Positions 17,850 through 27,155 of a stretch of DNA of 64,000 bases are shown here, piece by piece. The translations under genes and the position numbers were made by a program. The DNA is from Dyadobacter sp. SG02. GTDB taxonomy: Bacteria; Bacteroidota; Bacteroidia; Cytophagales; Spirosomataceae. How positions within the stretch are numbered: position 1 is the first letter of the stretch; each line of letters begins with the position of its first letter. Location of the stretch: contig NZ_FNYL01000014.1 of NCBI RefSeq assembly GCF_900109045.1, positions 124,001 through 188,000 of the forward strand, read 5' to 3'. A model generated the notes under the pieces. That model did not search any database. It saw nothing but the letters and a program-made list of their open reading frames with translations, and had not been told where the DNA came from.

Positions 17850-19028
17850 ATGACAACTAATATCAAACTTCGATTTTGGGTTATATTTCTTTTTACCTGT
17901 TCCCGCGCGGTGGCACAGCCCGCGGGCGGAATGGGTAATAACCCGCATGTTTTCTTCGAAATAAGAAATGCCAAAACAGTTAATGACCCCCAGCATCCTG
18001 CTATTACTTATGACTTGTATTTGTCTGTGAGTGAGGAATATGTTAATTATGTTTCATCTCATGGCGAAGGTTACGGCATACAGGGTGTGGACGTAGGCAT
18101 GGATGTCGACTTTGGGCAGAACGGAACCGTCAGATCCGGACTTGACACCATCAAACTGGCCGGGCATATTGGTGAAATCGTAAGTTCGCAGATCAGTGAG
18201 CTGCGTTCAGTGAATACCATTCCTGAATTACCGGATGGAGACTTCGACGCTGGTTACAAAGTCGCGCTTATGCGGGCAGAAAACAGCTCGCCGCTTTCGA
18301 CGACGCCCACGCATGTTGCTTCGTTGAAAGCAATTTTCCCAGCCGGCACTATCATCGGCAGTTATGATAATGGCGCCAAAATAAGATTGCGGTGCCACGC
18401 TACCGGGTTCGGTACAAAAGCGAATTCATCTAAATGGGGCGACTTTCGCGGTAACGTTCAAAAAGCGGTGAGCAGCGCCGACGCTTGGGCAAGCCTACCT
18501 GTAACGCTGGTTGCCTTCGATGCGGTTCTGAACGATGAGGGTAATGCATTATTAACATGGGAAACCACTGAGGAGAAAAACAGTGACCGGTTTGAGGTAG
18601 AAAAAAGCCTGGACGGCAAGCACTGGAAAATGATTGCCGTAGTAAAGGCGCAAGGCGAAAGTTCTGTTTCCCACAAATACACCGCCGTGGATAATGACCT
18701 GGCCAAAGGTGATCAATATTATCGATTGCATATGATCGACAAAGATGGCTCGAACATGTACAGCCGGATCAGACTGGTTCGAGCCCAAAGCGCGTCAACG
18801 TCGCTAGCTCCGAATCCGGCGTCTGACCATTTCAGCATAATCACACCAGACTGGAATAGCATCAGCCGAATCAGAATAACATCGTCGACAGGCATTAACA
18901 TTTACGATTCCGGCAACGCCCCGCAGAGGCACATCGACACGAGTCGGCTGCCAGTCGGGATATATCTGGTAGAAGTCACTCGTCAAATCGGTGTTGCGAC
19001 GATCCACAAATTATTTGTGGTTAAATAA
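17850..19028 (+). CDS. Secreted protein with type IX (type A) sorting domain
   Basis: A 392-residue exported protein. The signal peptide (about 1-23, ending V-A-Q) is followed by an unrecognised N-terminal domain. A fibronectin-like module starts at L-P-V-T-L-V-A-F and contains L-L-T-W-E-T-T-E-E-K-N-S-D-R-F-E-V, a signature of Bacteroidota secreted proteins. A C-terminal Por-type sorting domain (A-P-N-P-A-S-D to the end, with I-Y-L-V-E-V) directs export through the type IX system. An alternative start at 17838 overlaps the previous stop; either way the two genes are tightly coupled and their products may act together. Confidence 0.82.
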   Translation: MTTNIKLRFWVIFLFTCSRAVAQPAGGMGNNPHVFFEIRNAKTVNDPQHPAITYDLYLSVSEEYVNYVSSHGEGYGIQGVDVGMDVDFGQNGTVRSGLDTIKLAGHIGEIVSSQISELRSVNTIPELPDGDFDAGYKVALMRAENSSPLSTTPTHVASLKAIFPAGTIIGSYDNGAKIRLRCHATGFGTKANSSKWGDFRGNVQKAVSSADAWASLPVTLVAFDAVLNDEGNALLTWETTEEKNSDRFEVEKSLDGKHWKMIAVVKAQGESSVSHKYTAVDNDLAKGDQYYRLHMIDKDGSNMYSRIRLVRAQSASTSLAPNPASDHFSIITPDWNSISRIRITSSTGINIYDSGNAPQRHIDTSRLPVGIYLVEVTRQIGVATIHKLFVVK

Positions 19029-19048
19029 TACAGTTGACAGCCCGATTC

Positions 19049-20293
19049 TCAAAACCTGTAATGCACCAGCAGCAACACCTGCTTCACATTAGAGGTGAGA
19101 GAGAAAAAATTCGAATTGCCGTTGCTGTTTTCAAACCTCGCTTCGAAGCCCAGTTTCCCGACACCAGCGCCGATACCGAAGTTAAAGCCTTGGTCGTGCT
19201 TCCGGGTTTCGAGCGCTTTGTCTTCCTTAATGTGGACGTCTGTGTAAAATTGCGTTCTGGCCAGGTATCGGTTATTTTCTGAAATTAGAAAGCCATTGGA
19301 GATCCCGACGTTGGCATAAAAGAATGCATTGCCGCGTCTGATTCGGTAGCGTACCATGTTGTTGATTCTCAGATGGTTCAGTGCATAAGTGTAATCAGTT
19401 GTAGTATAATTCTCTGAATTCACGTCGGTTCGGAAATGATCAGAAATCTTGTAGGATGAATACACCAGTTCGTTCGCGATCAGCAGGTTCTTTTTCGTGC
19501 GCGGGATCACGATGTTTAAGGACAGACCAACGGTTGGCCGTGCCGATATGGCGTGTTTGCGTTGCGTGAGATATTCGAAGTTGTAGCCCTTAAAGGTTAA
19601 TTTAGAAAACATAGCCCCGGCTAGTGCGCCGGCTTCAAATCCGAGGCCTTCGCGTTTTGTGACTGTTTTTGGCTTTGTTTCGGAGCATTTTTCGTAGTAC
19701 AATTCGAACAGCCCTATGATCTCCTTGCTGGAATATCTGAGGTTTGCTACGCGGTTCGCCACATTTTCGCAATCCAGATACGCCTTAAGTTGTTGGCGAA
19801 AGCGATCAATGCTAATGGCTTGTGTCACGTTATCCTTTGTAATCCGATACTTATGATAAACCAGCAACTGATGTTCAGCCCCAATGTAGAACTGAACCTT
19901 ATCCGCTTGGCCGCGTAGATAATAGAGACTTTTCGGGCCGTCTACCAGCCGTAGCAGGAACACCGTATCGCTTACCAGTTCAGGAAGGCTCCTTTCGGTA
20001 ATATTATTATTATTGGATGGAGTGATATTAACGCTGACCTCTGCCCTTTCGTAATTTTCACCATGTACCTGGAATGCGGATAAGTCGTTTACACCTAGCG
20101 TTTTGTCGGCCTGGTTTTGCATATCCCTGAACCGGATTGTTCGGGGATTTTGAGACCAGTTGCGGTAATCGATCATTCCTCTGATCGTGTCGCCGCGTGA
20201 TGGGACAATATATCCTGGTTCAAACTTGGCTTGGGCGTAAATATTGGTAATAGATAAGAATGTGATGAAGATTTTAATGGCTGATCTAAGCAT
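19049..20293 (-). CDS. Hypothetical outer-membrane beta-barrel protein
   Basis: A 414-residue exported protein with a signal peptide (1-20, ending Y-A-Q). The middle is a soluble domain. The C-terminal half (from about 225) has amphipathic alternating strands ending in an aromatic residue (H-Y-R-F), as in outer-membrane barrels. The opening G-Y-I-V-P-S-R-G-D-T-I-R-G pattern recurs in uncharacterised Bacteroidota proteins. It is convergent with the preceding gene, with only 20 bp between stops. Function not known. Confidence 0.65.
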   Translation of the reverse strand: MLRSAIKIFITFLSITNIYAQAKFEPGYIVPSRGDTIRGMIDYRNWSQNPRTIRFRDMQNQADKTLGVNDLSAFQVHGENYERAEVSVNITPSNNNNITERSLPELVSDTVFLLRLVDGPKSLYYLRGQADKVQFYIGAEHQLLVYHKYRITKDNVTQAISIDRFRQQLKAYLDCENVANRVANLRYSSKEIIGLFELYYEKCSETKPKTVTKREGLGFEAGALAGAMFSKLTFKGYNFEYLTQRKHAISARPTVGLSLNIVIPRTKKNLLIANELVYSSYKISDHFRTDVNSENYTTTDYTYALNHLRINNMVRYRIRRGNAFFYANVGISNGFLISENNRYLARTQFYTDVHIKEDKALETRKHDQGFNFGIGAGVGKLGFEARFENSNGNSNFFSLTSNVKQVLLLVHYRF

Positions 20294-20443
20294 AGGTTCG
20301 GGAAGCTTGTAACTGATAGCGATGAGGTTTTGATAGCTCGTCCCAGATATCGGGCCGGAGTTTTTGTTTAAATGTCAGGCGTTTAAATTTGCTGATTTTT
20401 AGGATTAATCCACTGAAATTGAGTCTGATTTGATGTGATTTTG

Positions 20444-20460
20444 GCTGCTTTAAAAGCAGC
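20444..20460. repeat. 8-bp palindrome
   Basis: GCTGCTTT-A-AAAGCAGC, perfect, next to the larger inverted repeat at 20473-20537. No T-run follows on either strand. Confidence 0.4.
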
Positions 20461-20472
20461 TTGTAAAATTCA

Positions 20473-20537
20473 AAATTGCCTGAAAAAGCCGAAATGAGCC
20501 CGTTTTTGGCGGTTCAAACAACTTTTTCAGGCAATTT
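20473..20537. repeat. 16-bp inverted repeat downstream of isomerase genes
   Basis: The arms 20473-20488 and 20522-20537 are perfectly complementary, with a 33-nt loop. The outer flanks are also complementary if a small bulge is allowed (about 20459-20542). It lies 34 bp after the minus-strand isomerase-like gene. It could be a transcript-end hairpin, although no clean T-run follows. Confidence 0.6.
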
Positions 20538-20570
20538 ACAAGAGAGAATTTCCAAATTAGGAGCTGTCGC

Positions 20571-21455
20571 TCAGACAATATCGCAAATCTTCACACATTC
20601 GGCCAGCGACGCCAACGGTTCGCGCTTGGGAATGAACTCCTGTGCGACGAACCCTTTGAAACCGGTTTCGACGATCGCTTTCATGATCGCCGGGTAATAC
20701 AGTTCCTGGCCTTCGTCGATTTCGTTGCGGCCGGGAACGCCGCCGGTGTGGTAATGGCCGATGTATTTGTGGTATTGCTTGATGGTCGCGATCACGTCAC
20801 CTTCCATGATAGACATGTGGTAAATATCGTACAGCAGTTTGAAGTTTTCCGAACCGACCATTTCACAAAGTCCGGCGCCCCAGGCAGTGTGGTCGCACAT
20901 GTAGTCGCGGTGGTTGACTTTGCTGTTGAGCAACTCCATGATCATGGTAATGCCGTACTTTTCGGCGGATGGCATCAGCCGGCGCAGACCGATCGCACAG
21001 TTGCGCATTCCGTCGTAGTCGGACATGCCGCGGCGGTTACCCGAAAAGCAGATGACGGTTTTGTAACCGGCTTCTTTCAGTTTTGGAAAAATGTCCTCGT
21101 AACTTTTGACAAGTTCGTCGTGCAGTGCCGGATCGTTGAAGCCTTTTTCGATCCCCATACCTGCGCCATTAGGCAGCGCACATGTGAGGCCGTACTTTTT
21201 CAATGTCGGCCAGTCTTCTGGCCCGAGTAGTTCGACGGATGTGATGCCGATCTTCTTGCATTCTTGCGCGAAGGTGTCGAGCGGGATTTTACCGTAGCAC
21301 CATTTGCAAACCGAGTGATTGATCTTACCATTCAGCTTAGCACCCAGGACAGATTCGTTTTTGGCGAACACTTCTGAAATGGACATCATTCCGGCGGCGG
21401 CGCCTGCGGCTGTTCCCGCCGCTATATTTTTTAATGCGTTTCTTCTGGTTGGCAT
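20571..21455 (-). CDS. Exported hydroxypyruvate isomerase-like protein (copy 1)
   Basis: A 294-residue protein of the xylose isomerase-like TIM-barrel superfamily, nearest to hydroxypyruvate isomerases. Barrel motifs include S-V-E-L-L-G-P, C-F-S-G-N-R-R-G-M, M-E-L-L-N-S-K-V and Y-D-I-Y-H-M, with a late Q-E-F. The metal-binding Glu, Asp and His candidates are present. The N-terminus is a Tat-type signal with twin Arg (T-R-R-N-A-L-K) followed by an Ala/Gly-rich stretch, so it probably acts in the periplasm. It lies 25 bp downstream of a close paralogue, in one operon. The true substrate may be a sugar or keto-sugar released outside the inner membrane. Confidence 0.82.
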   Translation of the reverse strand: MPTRRNALKNIAAGTAAGAAAGMMSISEVFAKNESVLGAKLNGKINHSVCKWCYGKIPLDTFAQECKKIGITSVELLGPEDWPTLKKYGLTCALPNGAGMGIEKGFNDPALHDELVKSYEDIFPKLKEAGYKTVICFSGNRRGMSDYDGMRNCAIGLRRLMPSAEKYGITMIMELLNSKVNHRDYMCDHTAWGAGLCEMVGSENFKLLYDIYHMSIMEGDVIATIKQYHKYIGHYHTGGVPGRNEIDEGQELYYPAIMKAIVETGFKGFVAQEFIPKREPLASLAECVKICDIV

Positions 21456-21480
21456 ATTGTAAATAATTGAATATCAGTAG

Positions 21481-22377
21481 CTAGGCAATATCGCAAATAG
21501 TAACTCCCTGTTTCAGCGAAGCCAGATCGTCACCCCGGCTTGGAACAAACTCCTGTCCTACAAATCCTTTGTAACCGGTTTCTACAATGGCTTTCATGAT
21601 GGACGGATAATACAGCTCCTGCGTTTCATCGATCTCATGCCGCCCCGGTACGCCGCCTGTATGATAATGGGCAATGTATTTGTGATATTTTTTGATTGTT
21701 GCGATGACGTCACCTTCCTGGATTTGCATGTGGTAAATGTCGTAGAGCAGTTTAAACTTTTCAGAACCAATGGCTTCGCAAAGGGTTGCCCCCCACTCCG
21801 TCCGGTCGCACATATAATCTTTATGGTTCACCTTGCTGTTCAGCAGCTCCATTACCAGCGTCACATTGTGCTTTTCACAGGTTGGGATCAGCTTGCGGAT
21901 GCCTTCGGCGCAGTTCCGGATTCCGTCGTAATCCGACATTCCCCGGCGGTTACCCGAAAAGCAAATGATCTTGTCGTAGCCTGCTGCCCGCACTTTCGGG
22001 ATCACGTCTTCAAAACCTTTGATCAGTTCTTCGTGATTTTTCGGATCGTTGAAACCCTTATCGATGCTGCGCGTCAGTCCTTCACCCCAGGGCAATGCAC
22101 AGGTCAATCCGTACTTTTTGATCACCGGCCATTCCTCCGGACCAAGCAATTCGATCGATGTAAGTCCGATCTTTTTGCATTCCTGCGCGAAAGTCTCCAG
22201 TGGAATTTTACTATAACACCATTTGCATACGGAGTGATTGATCCTGCCATTGAGTTGCGGACCAAGCGCTTTTTGCGACGCGGCAAAGGCATCCGCCAGA
22301 GAGCCTGAAAATGTACCCAGGCCCGCTGCCGCAGCCATATTTTTGAGCGCTTTTCTGCGATTTGAAAGTGACTTCAT
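21481..22377 (-). CDS. Exported hydroxypyruvate isomerase-like protein (copy 2)
   Basis: A 298-residue paralogue of the following gene. The two share most of their sequence, including I-N-H-S-V-C-K-W-C-Y near the N-terminus, T-F-A-Q-E-C-K-K-I-G and the barrel motifs. It too carries a twin-arginine signal (N-R-R-K-A-L-K). Tandem duplication with retained export signals suggests a specialised pair, either different substrates or a heteromer. It lies 244 bp downstream of the exported cytochrome gene, same strand, with no clear terminator between, so the regulated transcript could extend into it. Confidence 0.82.
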   Translation of the reverse strand: MKSLSNRRKALKNMAAAAGLGTFSGSLADAFAASQKALGPQLNGRINHSVCKWCYSKIPLETFAQECKKIGLTSIELLGPEEWPVIKKYGLTCALPWGEGLTRSIDKGFNDPKNHEELIKGFEDVIPKVRAAGYDKIICFSGNRRGMSDYDGIRNCAEGIRKLIPTCEKHNVTLVMELLNSKVNHKDYMCDRTEWGATLCEAIGSEKFKLLYDIYHMQIQEGDVIATIKKYHKYIAHYHTGGVPGRHEIDETQELYYPSIMKAIVETGYKGFVGQEFVPSRGDDLASLKQGVTICDIA

Positions 22378-22621
22378 TTAATAGTTAACTATCTGAAATA
22401 ATGTAAGTTAATGGTTATTCGGTCGGTAAGCCCCTACCCTTTTTCCGGAATTGAACGTACTTTTGTATACGTTTGGTCTAGCCGGATATTTGTTCTGCCA
22501 TACCTGCAAAAAAAGTAGTGATGCTACCGGACCCGTTTTTGCTTTGAAAGCATCAGGATCAACACGCAGCACCACTATCTTAAGCCTAATTAATTATAAT
22601 CTACTCAAAAAATCATGTGAT

Positions 22622-25318
22622 CTATTTTCCGCTTTTCGGCGCACCGGATTCGGAATAGATCGGGTTATTTTTGTTACCGCCAGCCATCAAATAGGCTACC
22701 AGATCTCTCAGTTCATTAGGATTCAAACCGTTGATCAGGCCTGGAAGCATCATGGATACCGGGGAGATTTTGCTGGAAACCACTTGCTTCTTGGCCACTT
22801 TCCGAATCGTTTTAGGATCGAATGGGTTTTGAGATACATAATAGAAGTTGGCATCCTGGTTCACCTCGCGGCCCACGATTGACTGCCCGTCTTTCATCTG
22901 GAAGGAGATCGAAGCATATTGATCGGATACCGCTTTGTCAGGTATGATGATCGCCTCGAGCATATCCTTCACCGAGAAGCGGGTGCCCAATTGCGTCAGT
23001 TCTGGACCAACGTCCGCACCTTCGCCCTGGATGGTATGGCAGCGGCTGCAAAGTACCGCGGAGAAAATCTGCTTGCCACGTTCGAAGTCACGGTTGGAAA
23101 GGCTGTCCTGAACGAGTTCTACGGCTTGCTCAACCTTCCACCCACGGCCCGGGCCCTTTGGCGTATACAGCTTCACAAGGTCGTTACCTGTTCCTGTAAG
23201 TAATTCAGAGCCAGATAGTTTGTTGTAGTAAGCCACTTTATCGCCTGGTACATTCTTCAATGCGAGCTGACGTGCTTTGTCGATAAAGCCAATGTAGCTG
23301 CGTCCACCCTGGTAGCTGAATGCTTTGTGGAACCATTTGAAATATTCTTCATGCGTTGCGGGTGTCCAGCCGGTTTTGGCGCTGCTGAGCATGATAGCGT
23401 AGAATGTCTGCTGTTGCGGCGGCATTTTTTCCAGCAAACCGGCCAGGTCGAGACCGTATTGCGGGTTACGCAAGATCAGATCGGCGGAAGCGGTTACCAT
23501 TTCATTATCCTTGTCATCGAACTTCTCGTTTTTCGCGATAAGTGCAAGCGTTTTGTCAACCGCTTTCGGTGCTTCAATGGTGATAAGGATTTTAGCTAGA
23601 AATCTGTTTTGCAATGCACTGACAGACGGATACTTGGGATTCAGATAAGCCACCAATGCAGCTTTCGTGGCAGCGTCGGGCTGGCCGGTGCGGTATAGGA
23701 TCACTTCCACTGCCCGTAGAAGTGCTTGCTTGTTCAGGTCGTCGAGCTTCGCGTAGTCGATGGTGGTGAGCTTTTTCAAAAGGGGGCCTCCTACTTTCGT
23801 AGAATCACCCTGGCGGCCCAATGCGATGGCAGCGTAAATAATGCTCTGAGGATCTTTTTCAGCGTAAACTTTGCTTTCCCACTGGCTTACAGGCTGGTGT
23901 TCGATAGCCAGACGGCCGGCGTAGCGCAGGAAGCGATCCGGGCTTTTCAGCAACGGCCATGCTTGCTCGATCGCTTTCGGGTCCTTTTTAACATGGTATT
24001 CTTCAATCGCGGTACGTTGCTTGTGCTCGCTGGTGATAACCGGTGTCGCAACATTAGATCCAGGTGCAATGTTCTTATAATCACCATAATACACGCGGTA
24101 AAGATCCGATTCCAGGCGACGGCCGCCGGTCAGGAAGTACAATGCGCCGTCAGGGCCGATGGCACCGTCGGTCAATGGAAGCGGTGCGCCCGAAAGGAAT
24201 TCTTCGTGGTCAGCGGTGTAGGTAGAGCCGTTTGGTTTCAGGTGCAAGCCGTGAACAATACCGAATGACCAGTCGAATGCGAGCAATGTGTTTTTGTATT
24301 TTGCAGGGAAACGCGCGTCTTTCAGGTAAATCAGGTTGGTAGGCGATCCCTGACCAATGTTCATCACCGGCGAAAGGAAATCGGCAAATGCGGGAGATGT
24401 GTTGGCAGAACCCGTTCTCCAACCAAACTCGCCACCGCTCACGGCATGGCAAACGCGTGTAGGACGATACCAAGGTGTTCCGAAATCCCATTCCATATCC
24501 GAGTCGTAAGCAAAAAGGTCACCCGCTTCGTTGAATGCAATATCGTACGGGTTACGGAAACCGGCTGTGTACAATTCCCATTGTTTTCCTTCCGGATCGG
24601 TGTGAGCAATCCAGCCGCCCGGTGCATTACGATCCGTCGCGTGGCCGCGCGGGTCTTTGATGAACGGGAAGAGGTTGTCGTTTTTCCAGTTCGGCATGAG
24701 ACGGTAGATGTCCATTTTGGGCAGGTCGGTGAAGTTACCGGCCACGACAAAAAGCGACTTCTGGTCTGGAGCCATCACAATACTGTGCGGTCCGTGCTCT
24801 CCTTCGCCCGTCAATGGTTTGATAAGCGAGATCTTGTCGTACTGATCATTGTTGTCGGTATCCTGCAAGCGGTACAAGCCGCTTCCTTTCGGGAAACGCG
24901 CATTCGACCGGTTGTTGATCATCACGTAAAGGCTGTTGAACGCATAGAGCAAACCATGGGCATAACCCATCGCTACTTTCGCGGTATCTCCTTCAATTTT
25001 AAGTACTTCCACTTGAGGTTTATCGGTAGAGCCGATCGCCGGAAGCACCAGGCGATATAGTCCGCCGTACTGGTCGGAAGTGATCATCCTTCCCTTGTTG
25101 TCGAATGTCATGGACACCCACGAGCCGTTCTTTTCTTCCGAAACACTGTATAAATGGTCGGCTTTGAAGCCGTCGGGAAGTTTCAGCTTGTCGACCTTTG
25201 AGCCGGGAGGACGGTGTTGGGCAGTTCGGTTACTTAGCATCACTCCACTGCCGACCCCTACGGCGACCAGCACCGCGAGCGTCATCGGAAGTTTTAACCA
25301 TTGTTTTTTTGTGTACAT
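22622..25318 (-). CDS. Exported c-type cytochrome dehydrogenase-like protein
   Basis: An 898-residue protein of the kind abundant in Planctomycetes and Verrucomicrobia. An N-terminal signal or anchor segment (about 11-29) comes first. A glucose/sorbosone-dehydrogenase-like beta-propeller follows (about 40-410, with D-G-A-I-G-P-D-G-A-L-Y), then a helical HEAT-like region (about 430-700). A C-terminal cytochrome c domain has the single haem site C757-S-R-C760-H761. It likely oxidises a sugar-type substrate in the periplasm and passes electrons to its haem. A motif shared with three other operons lies about 160-200 bp upstream of its start. Confidence 0.82.
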   Translation of the reverse strand: MYTKKQWLKLPMTLAVLVAVGVGSGVMLSNRTAQHRPPGSKVDKLKLPDGFKADHLYSVSEEKNGSWVSMTFDNKGRMITSDQYGGLYRLVLPAIGSTDKPQVEVLKIEGDTAKVAMGYAHGLLYAFNSLYVMINNRSNARFPKGSGLYRLQDTDNNDQYDKISLIKPLTGEGEHGPHSIVMAPDQKSLFVVAGNFTDLPKMDIYRLMPNWKNDNLFPFIKDPRGHATDRNAPGGWIAHTDPEGKQWELYTAGFRNPYDIAFNEAGDLFAYDSDMEWDFGTPWYRPTRVCHAVSGGEFGWRTGSANTSPAFADFLSPVMNIGQGSPTNLIYLKDARFPAKYKNTLLAFDWSFGIVHGLHLKPNGSTYTADHEEFLSGAPLPLTDGAIGPDGALYFLTGGRRLESDLYRVYYGDYKNIAPGSNVATPVITSEHKQRTAIEEYHVKKDPKAIEQAWPLLKSPDRFLRYAGRLAIEHQPVSQWESKVYAEKDPQSIIYAAIALGRQGDSTKVGGPLLKKLTTIDYAKLDDLNKQALLRAVEVILYRTGQPDAATKAALVAYLNPKYPSVSALQNRFLAKILITIEAPKAVDKTLALIAKNEKFDDKDNEMVTASADLILRNPQYGLDLAGLLEKMPPQQQTFYAIMLSSAKTGWTPATHEEYFKWFHKAFSYQGGRSYIGFIDKARQLALKNVPGDKVAYYNKLSGSELLTGTGNDLVKLYTPKGPGRGWKVEQAVELVQDSLSNRDFERGKQIFSAVLCSRCHTIQGEGADVGPELTQLGTRFSVKDMLEAIIIPDKAVSDQYASISFQMKDGQSIVGREVNQDANFYYVSQNPFDPKTIRKVAKKQVVSSKISPVSMMLPGLINGLNPNELRDLVAYLMAGGNKNNPIYSESGAPKSGK

Positions 25319-25478
25319 TTTACAGCTCAGAGTTTAAGTAAATATGATTGATAAAAAAGGATGAAGCGCTGGTGTCCGACCGGGGCATGCTAGCCGATAG
25401 CCGTGGCAAGCGTGCATTGCCCAGTGAATTGTTGTTCTTAAATAAAGCAAACTAAAACTTTAAATAATCTGATAAATG

Positions 25479-25520
25479 CAATATTAGATCGAAACATCCA
25501 AGGGACTATCCTGTTCTGTG
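25479..25520 (-). promoter_or_regulatory. Regulon promoter A (cytochrome gene)
   Basis: Minus-strand operator CACAGAACAGGATAGT (25520-25505), 18 bp, then TAATATTG (25486-25479) at the -7 position. The usual -33 TTG is missing; TAG stands there. The predicted start near 25472 gives a leader of about 150 nt. Same layout as the promoters at 30723, 34985 and 40168. Confidence 0.7.
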
Positions 25521-25550
25521 GGGTATCGGGCGGATAAGTATGGTTATAAT

Positions 25551-25590
25551 GAAAAAAGTGCAGCGAGCTTGCGGCTGCTGCACTTTTTTC
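25551..25590 (-). terminator. Terminator of the first SusCD operon
   Basis: A perfect 14-bp stem (25551-25564 with 25577-25590) with six A and six T at its ends, so it can work on both strands. It lies 15 bp after the SusD stop codon. Confidence 0.8.
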
Positions 25591-25605
25591 ATTCTTTTTC
25601 ATCCA

Positions 25606-27117
25606 TCAGAAATGCGGCGTCAATGCGGCTTCAACAGCTGGCAGCCCGTAATAGTCGTCCAGCACTGTGAATGCATTCGGCGGCGGTACAGCACCTTTCG
25701 GGAAATAGTAAGCTGCCGGATTCGCTTTCACTTTTGCACCGTATGCGCCGATGATCTCTTTCACACGGCCGGTGCGGGTGAGATCAAACCACCGCTTGTT
25801 TTCGAAAGCGAGTTCTACCCTTCTTTCTTTGAAAATCGCTTCACGCATATCTGCCTGCGAAGCTGCCTTGCTTGCGGCAAGGCCCGCACGCGTACGAACC
25901 TGATTGAGGTACGTAGCAGCATCGGCAGGCTTGCCTTGTTCGTTCAATGATTCGGCAAGGAACAGCAGCACTTCCGCATAACGATAAACAGGCCAGTTCT
26001 GACCGGTGTTCTGGTGTATCGCGTGTGGACGAGCATACTTTTTAATGTAAGGATAGACTTTGTTTTCAACCGCCGATCCGCTCAGAGTCACATATCCGAT
26101 CGAAATGTCCTTTCTCTTATCACCGGTTTCATAAGCGGCAATAAGGTCTGGCGTCGGGATGTTGTTGCTTTCCTGAGAAGTCTGCTGCGGGTTGGACGTT
26201 CCTGTAATCGGCGCAATTTCAGCAGCAGTGATCGGCGACGGGATGAACCGGTAGATCTGGTTGCCATTGTAGCCCGAAGAGCCTTCCATGTATTGGATCT
26301 CAAACAACGACTCTTTGTTGTTTTTGTTCGCACTCGTGAAAGAGAATGCATCGTTGTAGTCCGGCATCAACGCGTATTTGCCGCTTGTGACGATTTCTTT
26401 CAGCAACGTTTCAGCCTGCGGCCATTTCTTTTGCGTAATGTAAAGGTTCGCCAGCAACATTTTGGCTGTACCCGAAGTCACGCGTCCTGCTTCCTGGGTT
26501 GACTTGTCCAAGAGCCCGGCGCTTGCGTCTTTGGCATCTTTCTCGATTTGAGCGTAGATTTCTTCCGTAGTCGATAATGGTAATGCGGCATCATCGCGAC
26601 CTGTTACCGGGACAAGGTGCAGAGGAACTTTACCAAAAAGGCGTACGAGATCGAAATAGGCGAATGCACGGAGGAATTGCGCTTGCCCTTTGAGGTTGGC
26701 TTTGGAAGTGGCATCGAAATCAACGCCGTCGATCAAAGCCAGGATTTGGTTTGTTCTGGCGATGATGCGGTAGTTCAGCCGGTACTGGACCAATACGTTG
26801 TCATTGGCAGTTACGCCGCCGGCGGTTGGTACAGCGAAGTCAGCTACGTTTTCAGTCGGATCCACCGCACCGTACAATATGTTACGGGCATAGTAGGTGT
26901 TGTCGGAATGCATTTCTTCCAAAATCCACGCACGTTCATTGTACATCTGCCGGAACGGTTCGTAAGCCGCATTGACCGCCTGCTTGAAATCGCTTTCCGA
27001 GGTGAAGAAGTTATTCGAACTCAATGCGGTTTCCGGGTTCACTGTGAGGAACTTGTCCCCGCACCCTGCCATCAGACCTGCTGCCAGGATCCACGCCGCT
27101 ATATATTTTGTTTTCAT
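25606..27117 (-). CDS. SusD/RagB-family outer-membrane lipoprotein (pair 1)
   Basis: The surface-exposed lid and ligand-binding partner of a SusC-type transporter, 503 residues. The lipoprotein signal ends at A-G-C19. SusD landmarks are N-N-F-F-T-S-E-S-D-F near residue 40 and the late block L-N-Q-V-R-T-R-A-G-L, then R-R-V-E-L-A-F-E-N-K-R-W-F-D-L-T-R. It follows the SusC gene by 38 bp in one operon. It belongs to the RagB/SusD nutrient-uptake type typical of Cytophagales. The ligand is unknown. Confidence 0.95.
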   Translation of the reverse strand: MKTKYIAAWILAAGLMAGCGDKFLTVNPETALSSNNFFTSESDFKQAVNAAYEPFRQMYNERAWILEEMHSDNTYYARNILYGAVDPTENVADFAVPTAGGVTANDNVLVQYRLNYRIIARTNQILALIDGVDFDATSKANLKGQAQFLRAFAYFDLVRLFGKVPLHLVPVTGRDDAALPLSTTEEIYAQIEKDAKDASAGLLDKSTQEAGRVTSGTAKMLLANLYITQKKWPQAETLLKEIVTSGKYALMPDYNDAFSFTSANKNNKESLFEIQYMEGSSGYNGNQIYRFIPSPITAAEIAPITGTSNPQQTSQESNNIPTPDLIAAYETGDKRKDISIGYVTLSGSAVENKVYPYIKKYARPHAIHQNTGQNWPVYRYAEVLLFLAESLNEQGKPADAATYLNQVRTRAGLAASKAASQADMREAIFKERRVELAFENKRWFDLTRTGRVKEIIGAYGAKVKANPAAYYFPKGAVPPPNAFTVLDDYYGLPAVEAALTPHF

Positions 27118-27155
27118 TTCTGTCGCAATTTTAATGAACTGTTTTACAAGTCAGG

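Noticed and set aside
22458..22465. Perfect TACTTTTG box on the plus strand
   Set aside because: No TTG at the -33 distance and no plus-strand gene downstream.
22451..22882. Plus-strand open frame with a lipoprotein-like start
   Set aside because: It would need a TTG start and runs antisense into the cytochrome gene; the C-terminal part is a shadow.
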